Position numbers and translations under genes: made by a program
Source of the DNA: Roseomonas sp. E05
GTDB taxonomy: Bacteria > Pseudomonadota > Alphaproteobacteria > Acetobacterales > Acetobacteraceae
Direction of reading: 5' to 3'
DNA: 64,000 nucleotides
Assembly (NCBI RefSeq): GCF_030063475.1
Contig: NZ_JASIRT010000010.1
Coordinates: 1-64,000 of the forward strand
In this document: piece after piece, positions 23,816 through 33,205 of the stretch
Layout: each line of letters starts with the position of its first letter
How positions within the stretch are numbered: position 1 is the first letter of the stretch
Notes under the pieces: generated by a model
What the model saw: the letters and a program-made list of their open reading frames with translations, nothing else
Told to the model about the DNA's origin: nothing
Databases searched by the model: none

Positions 23816-24496
23816 TTACCGGGGCCCGGTGGCCGGGGCCTGCTCCGCGACCCGCATGGTGACCGCCATCTGCGGGAGGGCCTTCGCCAGCGCCTCGCCC
23901 CAGAGGCGATAGCCCTCCGTCGTGTAATGCAGGCCATCGAAGCTGGGCCAGGCGCCGGGCTCCGACAGGGTGGTCGAGTCGAGATACCGGCAGGGGGTGA
24001 CGATCTCCTTCAGCAGCGCGGCCGCCTCGGTGGCGCGCGCATAGGTCTTGCCGTACTGGCCGCCTTCCGTCCCCCAGTGCGGGCCGACCCAGATGCAGGG
24101 GATGTCCGCCGCCCGGATGCGGGCGGTCAGCGCGGTGACCTGCTCGGTCATCCAGGCGCGGGGCAGGTCGCCGCCATAGCCCGCCATGGTGTCGCCGAGT
24201 TCCACCACGATCAGGTTCGGGCGGTGCCGGGCGATCAGGCTGTCGATGTTCCAGCTGCGCGCCCGCGGGCCGGTATGGACCGCGATGGGACCGGACTGCA
24301 CGCGCTCCGCCGTGCGGCAGGCGACCTGCTGCGGCACGACCCAGGCGCCCGCCGGCGCGCCACAGGCGGAGTAGGTCGCAACCCGGGCGCCCTGGGCCAC
24401 CAGCCTGTCCTGGAGCGAGGAGATCAGGTAGCCCGGCAGCGACAGATGGCTGTCGCCGATGATGAGCATGGCGAAGCCGGCAAGAAGTTGGTGCAT
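23816..24496 (-). CDS. SGNH/GDSL-family hydrolase
   Basis: The 226-residue protein has an N-terminal hydrophobic stretch (about 3-13) running into GDSHLS, with the nucleophile Ser at 16. Block III appears as VVELGDTMAG, where the usual Asn is not obvious. The catalytic Asp-x-x-His is in FDGLHYTTEG near the C-terminus. SGNH enzymes in this setting act as O-acetyltransferases or esterases on surface glycans. It lies 24 bases downstream of an acyltransferase-3 gene on the same strand. Together they match the two halves of OafA-type O-acetyltransferases, here encoded separately. Confidence 0.83.
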   Translation of the reverse strand: MHQLLAGFAMLIIGDSHLSLPGYLISSLQDRLVAQGARVATYSACGAPAGAWVVPQQVACRTAERVQSGPIAVHTGPRARSWNIDSLIARHRPNLIVVELGDTMAGYGGDLPRAWMTEQVTALTARIRAADIPCIWVGPHWGTEGGQYGKTYARATEAAALLKEIVTPCRYLDSTTLSEPGAWPSFDGLHYTTEGYRLWGEALAKALPQMAVTMRVAEQAPATGPR

Positions 24497-24520
24497 GACT
24501 GCTCTCCTGGGGAAGCGGCG

Positions 24521-25726
24521 CTAGGGGCGAAGGGCGGGGGTGCGGGGGAGCAGATCCGGCAGCGCGGTGCGCATCTTGCCGCGCAGCGCGTTGCGGGCGG
24601 GGATCTCGATCCCGCGGTAGAGCAGGTAGGCGACGCCGACCGAAAGCACCATTCCCGCCAGGGCCAGCGGGGGGCTGCCGATCGCGCTGGCCGGCAGGGT
24701 GATGCGCGCGAGGTTCTTCACGGCCGACCAGACCACGGCATGGCACATGTAGATGGCGAAGCTGATCTCCCCGAGCAGGACCGGGACGGGATGCGCCGCG
24801 ATGTGGCCGAGCCGATCGGCCCCGCCGGAGAGGGCGATGATGATGGCCGCGAAGGCGATGACGAAGGGCAGGGTGGCGCCCTCGGGCAGGATCCAGCATC
24901 CGGCCAGGGCGGCGGCGAGGAGGAGCATTCCCGCCCATCGCCCGAGATGGCGCGAGGGCTGCCAGAGTTCCTCGGCCTCGCGCAGGCACATGCCGAGGAA
25001 GAAGCCGCAGGCGATCCGCAGCATCGGGTTGAGCGTGATGTCGAGCAGGGCGTAAGGCAGCAGCGCCACGCCGCACAGGACCAGCCATGCGGCCGCCGGC
25101 ATGCGCAGCAAGGTGAAGCAGAGGGCCGGAAAGGCCAGGTAGGCGCCCCATTCCGCGGAGATCGACCAGGCCGGGACATTGGGCGAGCCATAGCCGAACC
25201 ATGTCTGCGTCATCAGCAGGTTATGGACCACCGCCAGGGGCTCGTAGGCGCCGGGCTCGGCAGGAACGCGCCGGAAGACCTGCACCGCGATGACGTAAAG
25301 CCCCAGGGCGCCCAGCAGGGTCACCAGGTGCAGCGGCCAGATGCGGGCAAAGCGATACCACACGAAGCGGAGCCAGCTTCCCGCGGAGAGTCCCTCCGCG
25401 AAGCTCGTCCGGTGGGCGTGATGGATGATGAAGCCGCTGAGCAGGAAGAAGAAGTCGACGCCGAGGCTGCCGCGGGCGAAGACCGTGTCCAGGCCCAGCC
25501 AGGCCTGCGGCTGGGCGACCGAAGGGTCCATCGCGGTGTGGTAGGCCATGACCGCCAGGGCCGCGGGGCCGCGGGCACCGGTGAGGGCGGGGATGTTTCC
25601 GCGCAAGGACGGCGCGGCGTCAGCCCTGCCTGATCCGTACCGCCCTTCTGCGGCCATGCAGCCGGGCGAGGGCGCCTGTCCAACATGATTCATCGAAACG
25701 AACCGATCCGAAATGCCTCGGTTCAT
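24521..25726 (-). CDS. Acyltransferase 3 family membrane protein (OafA/YrhL-like)
   Basis: The 401-residue membrane protein has about ten TM segments of the acyltransferase-3 fold. The catalytic-type His is at MAYHTAM (about 60-66), and the family phrases VDFFFLLSGFIIHH and RFARIWPLHL are present. It would carry an acetyl group across the membrane to a surface polysaccharide or lipid. Start at 25726 is the most upstream in-frame ATG. The N-terminal 40 residues are poorly conserved in character, so a later start (25693) is possible. The 25727-26016 interval upstream is A/T-rich near the gene and probably holds its promoter; I found no clear boxes. Confidence 0.88.
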   Translation of the reverse strand: MNRGISDRFVSMNHVGQAPSPGCMAAEGRYGSGRADAAPSLRGNIPALTGARGPAALAVMAYHTAMDPSVAQPQAWLGLDTVFARGSLGVDFFFLLSGFIIHHAHRTSFAEGLSAGSWLRFVWYRFARIWPLHLVTLLGALGLYVIAVQVFRRVPAEPGAYEPLAVVHNLLMTQTWFGYGSPNVPAWSISAEWGAYLAFPALCFTLLRMPAAAWLVLCGVALLPYALLDITLNPMLRIACGFFLGMCLREAEELWQPSRHLGRWAGMLLLAAALAGCWILPEGATLPFVIAFAAIIIALSGGADRLGHIAAHPVPVLLGEISFAIYMCHAVVWSAVKNLARITLPASAIGSPPLALAGMVLSVGVAYLLYRGIEIPARNALRGKMRTALPDLLPRTPALRP

Positions 25727-26016
25727 GTTCGTACCAAAAATGAAAACCAGTCAATTTTATGCTGAAGTAGTAATGATATTGAGGCATTCTGGATGATACC
25801 AAAGGGCCGCTCCAAGACGCCGGTACCTGCAGGCTTGCGGCTTCCCGGCTGTTCTGCCCCGGAATTGCCCTGGAAACCGCGCGGAGGCGCCCGGGCAGGA
25901 AATTTCCGCGCCTGGCCTGCCTGGAACCATGGGTTGATTGCGCGGCGGGCATCATTCTGCCACGCGCGCGCTGATCCAGGGCCGGAAAGGCAGGCGCCGG
26001 GAAGCGCGGCGGGCGC

Positions 26017-26811
26017 TCAGGCCCGGCGAAGGAGCCCGGCTCGGGTTCGGGCTTCCGGCAGCAGGACGGGAGCGGCCGCGCGCAGCATGGCCAGCATGTC
26101 CTCGGCGGCGCGGCGCACATGGGCGGCATGGACGCGCTGCGCCGCCGCCCCGTCGCCACGCTCCAGCGCCTCGATCAGCGCCCAGTGCTCCTGCCGGATG
26201 GTGGCGAGGCGCCCGGGCGCGTAGCCGGCGCGCCCGCGCAGCGCGGCGATCAGCGCCGTGTGCTGGTTGAGCAGACGGATCGCCTCGTGATTGCCGGTGG
26301 CGCGCAGGATGGCCTCGTGGAACTCGCGGTTCAGCGGGCTGCAGGCGCGCAGGTCGCCCGATTCCACGGCGGCGTCGTAGCGGCGCTGCAGGCCGCGCAA
26401 CTGCTCGATCAGTGCCGGCGTGAGGCAGGCGGCCGCCTGCCGCGTCAGGAAGCCCTCCAGCGCCTCGCGGATGTCGAAGAGGCTGCGGATGAAGGCGGCG
26501 TCCATCGCCCGCACGCGGGCGCCACGGTTGGGGGAGAGGATGACGAGGCCCTCCCCCTGGAGCTGTTGCAGCGCCTCGCGCACCGGCATCTGGCTGAGGC
26601 CGTGGCGGCGGGCGATATCGGCGATCTTCAGCCGCCCGCCGGGCGGGATGCGCCCGGCCAGGATGTCGTTGCGCAGGCGCTCATGGACGCGCTGGTAGAT
26701 GGTGCGGCCGAGGGCGAGGTCGGTTTCCGCGGCCTCGGGCGGGGGCGCGCTGGACACGGGGGCGTCCTTCCTGCTCGGACCGGGGCGCGGCCTCCCGCGC
26801 GGCGGGGTCAT
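26017..26811 (-). CDS. GntR-family regulator (FadR/FCD subfamily)
   Basis: The 264-residue protein has a winged helix (IYQRVHERLRNDILAG, recognition helix LSQMPVREALQQLQ) followed by an FCD ligand domain (NREFHEAIL, RQEHWALIEAL) and an additional N-terminal Pro-rich tail of about 40 residues. ATG at 26811 follows AAGG. It is divergent from a sugar ABC operon starting at 27052, with a palindrome between them, so it is the likely regulator of that operon. The effector is probably a sugar acid from the pathway. Confidence 0.88.
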   Translation of the reverse strand: MTPPRGRPRPGPSRKDAPVSSAPPPEAAETDLALGRTIYQRVHERLRNDILAGRIPPGGRLKIADIARRHGLSQMPVREALQQLQGEGLVILSPNRGARVRAMDAAFIRSLFDIREALEGFLTRQAAACLTPALIEQLRGLQRRYDAAVESGDLRACSPLNREFHEAILRATGNHEAIRLLNQHTALIAALRGRAGYAPGRLATIRQEHWALIEALERGDGAAAQRVHAAHVRRAAEDMLAMLRAAAPVLLPEARTRAGLLRRA

Positions 26812-26832
26812 TCCGGCCTTGACCCGATCGTC

Positions 26833-26846
26833 GATATGATCAAATC
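26833..26846. promoter_or_regulatory. Candidate GntR operator of the sugar operon
   Basis: GATATGATCAAATC is a 14-base dyad centred on TGATCA with one mismatched pair. It lies just upstream of the GntR gene in a local A/T-rich patch. An autoregulatory site is inferred. Confidence 0.5.
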
Positions 26847-27051
26847 TATCCCGTAACAAACCAAGAAACAAGGACCGCCGCGGCGCAAGGCCGCCGCGGG
26901 GCCATCAGGGAGACGGAACGGCCATGCCCGGCAGCGCCCCCGATACGTGACCACCCCGGACCCGCCGGGCCGGCTTCGTGCCGGCTGGCGGGCCGCTCTG
27001 CGCGACCAGCACCGCCGGCCGCAAGGCAGGCCGGCTGAAGGGGAGGGAAGC

Positions 27052-28365
27052 ATGATCACCATCCATCGCCGCGGCCTGCTCGCCGGCGCCGCCACGCTGC
27101 TGGCCGCACCGCATCTGGCGCGCGCCCAGGGGGATAAGGGCCAGGGGGACAAGAGCCAGGGAGGCGGCCCGAAGCCGCGCCTGACGCTGATCTCGCAATG
27201 GAGCGCGGGCAGCGACGGCGCCGCCATCACCGCGCTTGGGCGCGTCTTCGAGGAGGAGGGCGGCGTCTGGCAGCACAGCCCGGTGCCCGGCTTCACCACC
27301 GAGATGATGAACAAGCTGCGGGCCGACATCCTGGCCGGCAACCCGCCGGCGGCCTCGCAGCTCAAGGGGCCGGAGATCGCGGCCTGGTCGCGCATCGCGC
27401 CGACGGTGGACCTGACGGAGCTGGTGGACGCGGCGGGCTACGAGACGGTGGTGGCGCCGGACCTGGCGAGGCTGCACAAGCCCCAGGGCAAGTGGATCGC
27501 GCTGCCGCTGCAGATCTACCGCACCAACACGCTCTTCGTCTCCAGCAAGGCGATGGCCAAGGTGGGTGCCACCGAGCTGCCGACGACCTGGGAGGCGTTC
27601 AACACGCTCGCCGGCAAGATGCAGGCCGCCGGCATCACGCCCGTCGCCAATGGCGGCATCCGCTGGGATGACGGGATGAAGTTCGAGATCGCGCTGGCCG
27701 GCATCAGCCCCGCCGCCTATCGCCGCGCAATCATGGAGCTGGACGACGACGCGCTGCGCGGGCCGGAGGTGCTGGCCGCCTTCCGGCAGCTCCGCCGCTT
27801 CGCCGACTGGATGGACCCGGCCGTCGCCGGCCAGCACTACAGCGTGTTCCTGCCGCGCTTCATCAAGGGCGAGATGGGCATGCTCATGATGGGCGGCTGG
27901 GCGCAGGGCGTCATCCGGCATAACGGCTTCGACGCCGGGGACTACATGATCGGGCAGGCGCCGGTGGACAACGGCAGGCCCTGCTTCGTGCTGAACGCCG
28001 ACGCCTTCATCTTCTGGCGCAGCAAGGAGCCGGACCTGCAGGCGGGGCAGCGGCTCTTCGCCAACCTGGTGATGAGCAAGCGGGTGCAGGAGATGTACTC
28101 CAAGCATACCGGCTCCATCCCCGTGCGCACCGATATGGATCTCTCGGGCGAGGGCTGGTCGGAGGGGCAGCGGGAAGCCTCGCGCTCGCTCGGGGAGGCG
28201 GTGAAGGCCAACCAGGCGGTGCTCAGCCTCGCCCACAACATGGCGCAGTCGAACCAGCTCAGCGCGGCGATGATCGACGTGCTGACGGAGTTCGTGCACA
28301 ACAAGGCCATCACGCCCGAGCAGGGCCGGCAGCGCCTCGCCGAGGCGGTGGAAGGCGCGCGCTGA
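27052..28365 (+). CDS. Carbohydrate ABC transporter substrate-binding protein
   Basis: This is a family 1 (sugar) extracellular binding protein of 437 residues. A Tat-like signal (HRRGLLAGAATLLAAPHLARA) is followed by a short Gly/Asp/Lys repeat (GDKGQGDKSQGG), then the mature domain starting LTLISQWSAGSDG. Family features include NPPAASQL, TWEAFNTLAGKMQAAGITPVA in outline, and MMMGGWAQG near the hinge. ATG at 27052 follows GGGAGGGAA. It is the first of seven genes of an apparently single operon; the first permease gene starts three bases after its stop. Substrate unknown, probably a sugar or sugar acid. Confidence 0.92.
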   Translation: MITIHRRGLLAGAATLLAAPHLARAQGDKGQGDKSQGGGPKPRLTLISQWSAGSDGAAITALGRVFEEEGGVWQHSPVPGFTTEMMNKLRADILAGNPPAASQLKGPEIAAWSRIAPTVDLTELVDAAGYETVVAPDLARLHKPQGKWIALPLQIYRTNTLFVSSKAMAKVGATELPTTWEAFNTLAGKMQAAGITPVANGGIRWDDGMKFEIALAGISPAAYRRAIMELDDDALRGPEVLAAFRQLRRFADWMDPAVAGQHYSVFLPRFIKGEMGMLMMGGWAQGVIRHNGFDAGDYMIGQAPVDNGRPCFVLNADAFIFWRSKEPDLQAGQRLFANLVMSKRVQEMYSKHTGSIPVRTDMDLSGEGWSEGQREASRSLGEAVKANQAVLSLAHNMAQSNQLSAAMIDVLTEFVHNKAITPEQGRQRLAEAVEGAR

Positions 28366-28368
28366 GCC

Positions 28369-29370
28369 ATGCGGGCGGAAGCCGAACCCCTGGCGCGGCG
28401 CCCGGGCGTGGGGGCGGCGGCGATGCCGGCCGGCACCGCCTCCGCCCTGCCTCGCCCGGCGGCGCGCGCCACGCCCGCGCGATGGCGCGGCGCGCTGGGC
28501 CGCTGGGCGCCGCATCTGGTGCTCTGGCCGCCGCTGCTGGTCAGCGTGCTGCATGTGGTGAGCTTCACGCTCTACACCACATGGATCTCCTTCACCCCCT
28601 CGACCCTGCTGCCGCAGTACGACTGGGTGGGGGTGCAGAACTACGTCTCCGTGCTGAACTCGCGGAACTGGAAGATCGCCTACACGAACCTCGTGATCTA
28701 CGGCTGCGGCTTCGTGCTGCTGACCACGGCGCTCGGGCTGCTGCTGGCGGTGCTGATCGACCAGCGCATCCGCGCGGAGAACCTGTTCCGCACCATCTTC
28801 CTCTACCCGATGGCGGTGTCCTTCGTGGTCACCGGCACGGTCTGGGCCTGGCTGCTCAATCCCGGCATCGGCATCCAGCACCTGGTGCGGGGCTTCGGCT
28901 GGGAGGGCTTCCGCTTCGACTGGCTGGTGGACCGGGAGATGGCGATCTACACCATCGTCATCGCGGGCGCCTGGCAGGCCTCGGGCTTCGCCATGGCGCT
29001 GTTCCTGGCCGGCATCCGCGCGGTGGACGCCGACCTCTACAAGGCGGCGCAGATCGACGGCGCCGGGCCTTGGCGGATCTACCGGCGGGTGGTGCTGCCC
29101 TGCATCGGGCCGATCTTCATCGCCGTGCTGGTGATCCTGCTGCAATTCGCCATCAAGACCTTCGACCTGGTGCGGGCGCTGACCGGCGGCGGGCCGGGGC
29201 TGGCGACGCAGCTGCCGACGCTTGTCGTCTATGACCTGATGTTCCAGCGCGGGCTGCTCGGGCGCGGCGCGGCGGCGGCGGTGATGCTGCTGCTCTCGCT
29301 GCTGGTCGTGCTGCTGCCCTATTTCGCCTATGCGCGCTGGCGCAGGCGGAAGGAGGCGCGGCATGGCTGA
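28369..29370 (+). CDS. Sugar ABC transporter permease 1 (MalF/UgpA type)
   Basis: The 333-residue permease has six core TM segments after an Ala/Pro-rich N-terminal tail of about 45 residues. The EAA loop that contacts the ATPase is DLYKAAQIDGAGPWRIYRRV (about 223-242). It overlaps the next permease by eight bases, indicating translational coupling. ATG at 28369 is accepted, although the long N-tail leaves a later start possible. Confidence 0.9.
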   Translation: MRAEAEPLARRPGVGAAAMPAGTASALPRPAARATPARWRGALGRWAPHLVLWPPLLVSVLHVVSFTLYTTWISFTPSTLLPQYDWVGVQNYVSVLNSRNWKIAYTNLVIYGCGFVLLTTALGLLLAVLIDQRIRAENLFRTIFLYPMAVSFVVTGTVWAWLLNPGIGIQHLVRGFGWEGFRFDWLVDREMAIYTIVIAGAWQASGFAMALFLAGIRAVDADLYKAAQIDGAGPWRIYRRVVLPCIGPIFIAVLVILLQFAIKTFDLVRALTGGGPGLATQLPTLVVYDLMFQRGLLGRGAAAAVMLLLSLLVVLLPYFAYARWRRRKEARHG

Positions 29371-30247
29371 GGCGAATGCGGCCGCCCTGGCGCCGGGGGT
29401 GCGCAGCCGGCTCGGGCGCGCGGTGGTCTATGCGCTGCTGGCGGGTTTCGCCGCCTTCTACCTGGCGCCGCTGGTGGTGGTGGCGCTGAACTCGGTACGT
29501 ACGGCGCAGGACATCGGCGCCACCTCCGTCATCGGCTGGCCCCGCGCGCTGGCGTTGGACAATTTCAGCCGTGCCTGGGGCAGCTACTGCATCGCGCAGA
29601 GCTGCGCGGGCATCGCGCCCTATATGTGGAACTCCTTCCTGCTGGTGGTGCCGGCAACCATCATTTCCACGCTGCTGGGCGCGCTGAACGGCTATTCCAT
29701 CGCGCTGTGGCGCTTCCGCGGGGACAACTGGGTCTTCGGGCTGGTGACGCTCGGCGTCTTCCTGCCGGAGCAGATGAAGCTGATCCCCTGGGTGCTGGTG
29801 CTGCGCGAGCTCGGGCTGACCAACAGCATCGGCGGCCTGGTGCTGATCCATGTGGTGCAGGGCATCAGCTTCACCACGCTGTTCTGCCGCAACTACTACG
29901 TCGCCATTCCGCCCGAGCTGCTGAAGGCGGCGCGGATCGACGGCGCCGGCTATTTCCGCATCTTCTGGCGCATCGTGCTGCCGCTCTCGCCGCCGATCCT
30001 GATCGTCACGGTGATCTGGCAGTTCACGCATATCTGGAACGAGTTCCTCTACGGCGTGACCTTCACCTCCGGCACGCAGCAGCCGGTGACGGCGGCGCTG
30101 ATCGCGCTCAGCGTCTCGGTCAGCGAGGCGCCGCAATACGGGGTGCAGAGCGCGGCGGTGCTGCTGGCGGCGCTGCCGACGCTGCTCGTCTATCTCTTCG
30201 GCGGGAAGTACTTCCTGCGCGGGCTGACGGCCGGCGCGGTGAAGTAG
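29363..30247 (+). CDS. Sugar ABC transporter permease 2 (MalG/UgpE type)
   Basis: The 294-residue inner-membrane permease has about six TM segments and the EAA motif ELLKAARIDGAGYFRIFWRI (about 185-204). The C-terminal YFLRGLTAGAVK ending is typical of MalG-like partners. ATG at 29363 lies inside the end of the preceding gene. With permease 1 it forms the translocation pore served by the downstream ATPase. Confidence 0.92.
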   Translation: MAEANAAALAPGVRSRLGRAVVYALLAGFAAFYLAPLVVVALNSVRTAQDIGATSVIGWPRALALDNFSRAWGSYCIAQSCAGIAPYMWNSFLLVVPATIISTLLGALNGYSIALWRFRGDNWVFGLVTLGVFLPEQMKLIPWVLVLRELGLTNSIGGLVLIHVVQGISFTTLFCRNYYVAIPPELLKAARIDGAGYFRIFWRIVLPLSPPILIVTVIWQFTHIWNEFLYGVTFTSGTQQPVTAALIALSVSVSEAPQYGVQSAAVLLAALPTLLVYLFGGKYFLRGLTAGAVK

Positions 30248-30315
30248 TGGCCCGATCGGCGGCGCCGGCTTCGGCGTCGCCGTGAATCGGTCCACCAGAG
30301 AACAGGGGGGGCGGA

Positions 30316-31431
30316 ATGTCCGCGCTGGTGATCCGGGGGGTGCGAAAACGCTTCGGCGCACAGGAGGTGCTGAAGGGCATCGACATCGAGGCCGGGAGCG
30401 GCGAGTTCATCGTGCTGGTCGGGCCTTCCGGCTGCGGCAAGTCCACGCTGCTCAACATCGTCGCCGGGCTGGAGCAGCCGGATGCGGGGGAGGTGGAGAT
30501 CGCCGGGCGGGTGGTGACGCAGGTGCCGCCGAAGGACCGGGACATCGCCATGGTGTTCCAGTCCTACGCGCTCTACCCGACCATGACGGTGCGGCAGAAC
30601 ATCACCTTCGGCATGGAGTGCCGCGGCGTGCCGAAGCGGCAGCAGGCGGAGGCGGTGGCGCGCACGGCGCGGCTGCTGCAGATCGAGGCGCTGCTGGAGC
30701 GCAGGCCTTCGCAGCTTTCGGGCGGGCAGCGGCAGCGCGTGGCGATGGGCCGCGCGCTGGTGCGCGATCCGCTGCTGTTCCTGTTCGACGAGCCGCTCTC
30801 CAACCTCGACGCCAAGCTGCGCGTCGAGATGCGGATGGAGATCAAACAGCTCCACCGGCGGATCGGCGCCACCATGGTCTATGTCACGCATGACCAGATC
30901 GAGGCGATGACGATGGCGACGCGCATCGCGGTGATGCACCAGGGGGCGGTGCAGCAGTTCGCCGACCCGGACACGGTGTACAACCGGCCGGCCAACCTCT
31001 TCGTCGCGCGCTTCATGGGGGCGCCGCCGATGAACACGGTGGCCGCGCGGCTGGTGGGGGGTGAGCGGCCGGTGGCGGTGATCGGGGCGGGACGGCCGGA
31101 CGAGATCCGCCTGCCGCTGCCGCTCCAGGGCGGTCCGCCGCCGGGCTGGCGGGACCGCGAGGTGGTGCTGGGCATCCGGCCCGAGGCCATCGCCGAGGCC
31201 GGGCGGCGCTTCGGGGAGGAGGCGGGAAGCTTCTCCACCCTGGAGGCGCCAGTGGAGATGACCGAGCCGACCGGGGCGGAGACGATCGTGATGATGCGGC
31301 TCGGCGGCGAGCCGGTGCTCGGCCGGGTGGCGCCGGATGTGCGGCCGGCGGTGGGGGGCGCCGCGCGCTTCGCGGTGGACACGCGCCGCATCTGCCTCTT
31401 CGACCCAGCGACGGAGCAGTTGATCGCATGA
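30316..31431 (+). CDS. Sugar ABC transporter ATPase (UgpC/MalK type)
   Basis: The 371-residue ATPase has Walker A GPSGCGKST (about 37-45), Q-loop MVFQSYALYPTMTV, signature LSGGQRQRVAMGRAL (about 134-148), Walker B LFLFDEPLSNLDAK and switch His YVTHDQIEAM. A C-terminal TOBE-type domain from about 235 is the regulatory extension of the MalK group. It overlaps the next gene by four bases (ATGA). It powers the permease pair upstream. Confidence 0.95.
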   Translation: MSALVIRGVRKRFGAQEVLKGIDIEAGSGEFIVLVGPSGCGKSTLLNIVAGLEQPDAGEVEIAGRVVTQVPPKDRDIAMVFQSYALYPTMTVRQNITFGMECRGVPKRQQAEAVARTARLLQIEALLERRPSQLSGGQRQRVAMGRALVRDPLLFLFDEPLSNLDAKLRVEMRMEIKQLHRRIGATMVYVTHDQIEAMTMATRIAVMHQGAVQQFADPDTVYNRPANLFVARFMGAPPMNTVAARLVGGERPVAVIGAGRPDEIRLPLPLQGGPPPGWRDREVVLGIRPEAIAEAGRRFGEEAGSFSTLEAPVEMTEPTGAETIVMMRLGGEPVLGRVAPDVRPAVGGAARFAVDTRRICLFDPATEQLIA

Positions 31432-32204
31432 CCGGGGTGAGCGCCTCGCGCTACGCGGGGATCGAGGGAAAGCTCGTCATCGTGACGGGCGGGGCGAGCG
31501 GCATCGGAGCCGCCTTCGTGCGCGGCTTCGCGGAGCAGGGGGCAAGGGTGGCCTTCCTGGACTGGCAGGCGGAGGAGGGAGCGGCGCTGGCCGCCGAACT
31601 GGCGGCCGAGGGGGCGGCGGAGCCGCTCTTCGTGGCCTGCGACCTGACGGACATTCCGGCGCTGAAGGCGGCCATGGCGCGCATCCGCGAGGCGCGGGGG
31701 CCGGCCGCCGTGCTGGTGAACAACGCCGCCAACGACCAGCGGCAGGACTTCGCCGAGGTGACGGAAGAGAGCTTCGACTGGATGATGGCGGTGAACTTCC
31801 GCCACGCCTTCTTCGCCGCGCAGGCGGTGGTGCCGCAGATGCGCGAGCTCGGCGGCGGGGCGATCGTCAACATGTCCTCCGTCGCCTGGATGAACGGGGC
31901 GGCCGAGATGCAGGCCTACAGCGCGGCCAAGGCGGCGGTGGTGGGCTTCACCAACTCGCTGGCACGGCAGGTGGGGCCGGACCGCATCCGGGTGAACGCC
32001 ATCGCGCCCGGCATGGTCATCACGCCGCGGCAGCGGGCGCTGTGGTACCCGGACGAGCGGCGGATCACCGAGATGCGGGCGCGGCAATGCCTGCCCGACG
32101 GCATAACGCCGGAGGATATCGCCCGGCTCGCGCTGTTCCTCGCCTCGGATGACAGCCGGCTGATCACCAAGCAATGCTTCATGGTCAATGGCGGCTCGCG
32201 CTGA
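31428..32204 (+). CDS. SDR-family oxidoreductase in the sugar operon
   Basis: The 258-residue classical SDR has TGGASGIGAAF (about 18-28), NNAANDQRQDF (about 95-105), and the active-site region NMSSVAWMNG...YSAAKAAV. NAD-type preference is suggested by LDWQ after the second strand. In sugar-acid operons such an enzyme oxidises an aldose/lactol or a 3-deoxy intermediate. Translationally coupled to the ATPase gene by ATGA. Confidence 0.92.
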   Translation: MTGVSASRYAGIEGKLVIVTGGASGIGAAFVRGFAEQGARVAFLDWQAEEGAALAAELAAEGAAEPLFVACDLTDIPALKAAMARIREARGPAAVLVNNAANDQRQDFAEVTEESFDWMMAVNFRHAFFAAQAVVPQMRELGGGAIVNMSSVAWMNGAAEMQAYSAAKAAVVGFTNSLARQVGPDRIRVNAIAPGMVITPRQRALWYPDERRITEMRARQCLPDGITPEDIARLALFLASDDSRLITKQCFMVNGGSR

Positions 32205-32235
32205 GCGGGCGCCGGCCGGAAGAAAGGGACGAGCG

Positions 32236-33174
32236 ATGAAGTGTGAGGTGCTGCTGACCGGCGCGATGATGCCGGAGCTGGAGGCGCGGCTGGACGCCGA
32301 TTACACGGTGCATCGCCTGGCCCAGGCAAAGGACAGGGAGGCCTTCCTGGCCGAGGTGGGACCACGCATTCGCGGCATCGTGACCGGCGGCGTCACCGGG
32401 GCCAGCCGGGCGCTGATGGAGAAGCTGCCGCAGCTCGGCATCGTCGCGGTGAACGGCATCGGCACGGATGCGGTGGACCTGGGCTATGCCCGCGCCCAGG
32501 GCATCCGCGTCACCACCACGCCGAACGTGCTGACCGACGACGTGGCGGACATGGCCATGGCGCTGCTGCTGGCGGCCTCGCGGCAGATCTGCCAGGGCGA
32601 CCGCTATGTGCGCGAAGGGCTCTGGGGCAGGCAGGGCCTGCCGCTGGCGCGCAAGGTGACGGGGAAGAAGCTCGGCATCGTCGGGCTGGGGCGGATCGGC
32701 CGGGCCGTCGCCAGGCGCGCCGAGGGCTTCGGCATGCCGATCGCCTATACCGACGTGACCGAGATCCCGGGCGTGCACTACCGGCGCATTCCCGATCTCC
32801 TCGCGCTGGCGGAGTGGGCGGAAATCCTGGTGGTGGCGGCGGCTGGCGGGCCGCAGTCGCGCGGGATCATCAACGCGGCGGTGCTGGAGGCGCTGGGGCC
32901 GGAGGGCATCCTGGTGAACGTGGCGCGCGGCAGCATCGTGGACGAGGCGGCGCTGGTGGCGGCGCTGGAGGGCAGGCGCATCGGCGCCGCGGGCCTCGAC
33001 GTCTTCGTGGACGAGCCGCATGTGCCGGAGGCGCTGTGGCGGATGGACCATGTCGTGCTGCAGCCGCACCGCGCCAGCGCCACGGTGGAGACGCGCATCG
33101 CCATGGGCGAGCTGGTGCTGGCCAACCTCGCCGCGCATTTCGACGGGCGGGAGCCGCCGACCGCCGTGGTCTGA
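32236..33174 (+). CDS. 2-hydroxyacid dehydrogenase (glyoxylate/hydroxypyruvate reductase type)
   Basis: The 312-residue D-isomer-type dehydrogenase has a coenzyme motif GLGRIGRAVARR (about 154-165). The catalytic trio is Arg in VNVARGSIVDE, Glu in VFVDEPHVPE and His in LQPHRAS. The family reduces 2-keto acids to D-2-hydroxy acids or the reverse. Position between the SDR and the dehydratase suggests it acts on the 2-keto product released from the sugar acid. ATG at 32236 is preceded by AAAGGGACGAGCG. Confidence 0.93.
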   Translation: MKCEVLLTGAMMPELEARLDADYTVHRLAQAKDREAFLAEVGPRIRGIVTGGVTGASRALMEKLPQLGIVAVNGIGTDAVDLGYARAQGIRVTTTPNVLTDDVADMAMALLLAASRQICQGDRYVREGLWGRQGLPLARKVTGKKLGIVGLGRIGRAVARRAEGFGMPIAYTDVTEIPGVHYRRIPDLLALAEWAEILVVAAAGGPQSRGIINAAVLEALGPEGILVNVARGSIVDEAALVAALEGRRIGAAGLDVFVDEPHVPEALWRMDHVVLQPHRASATVETRIAMGELVLANLAAHFDGREPPTAVV

Positions 33175-33205
33175 CGGCGCCACAACAACGAAGGGGGAGG
33201 AAAGC

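Noticed and set aside
26905-29364. An 819-codon minus-strand frame opposite the sugar importer genes
   Set aside because: Antisense to a binding protein and permease with clear motifs; sequence is His/Gln/Arg-rich shadow.
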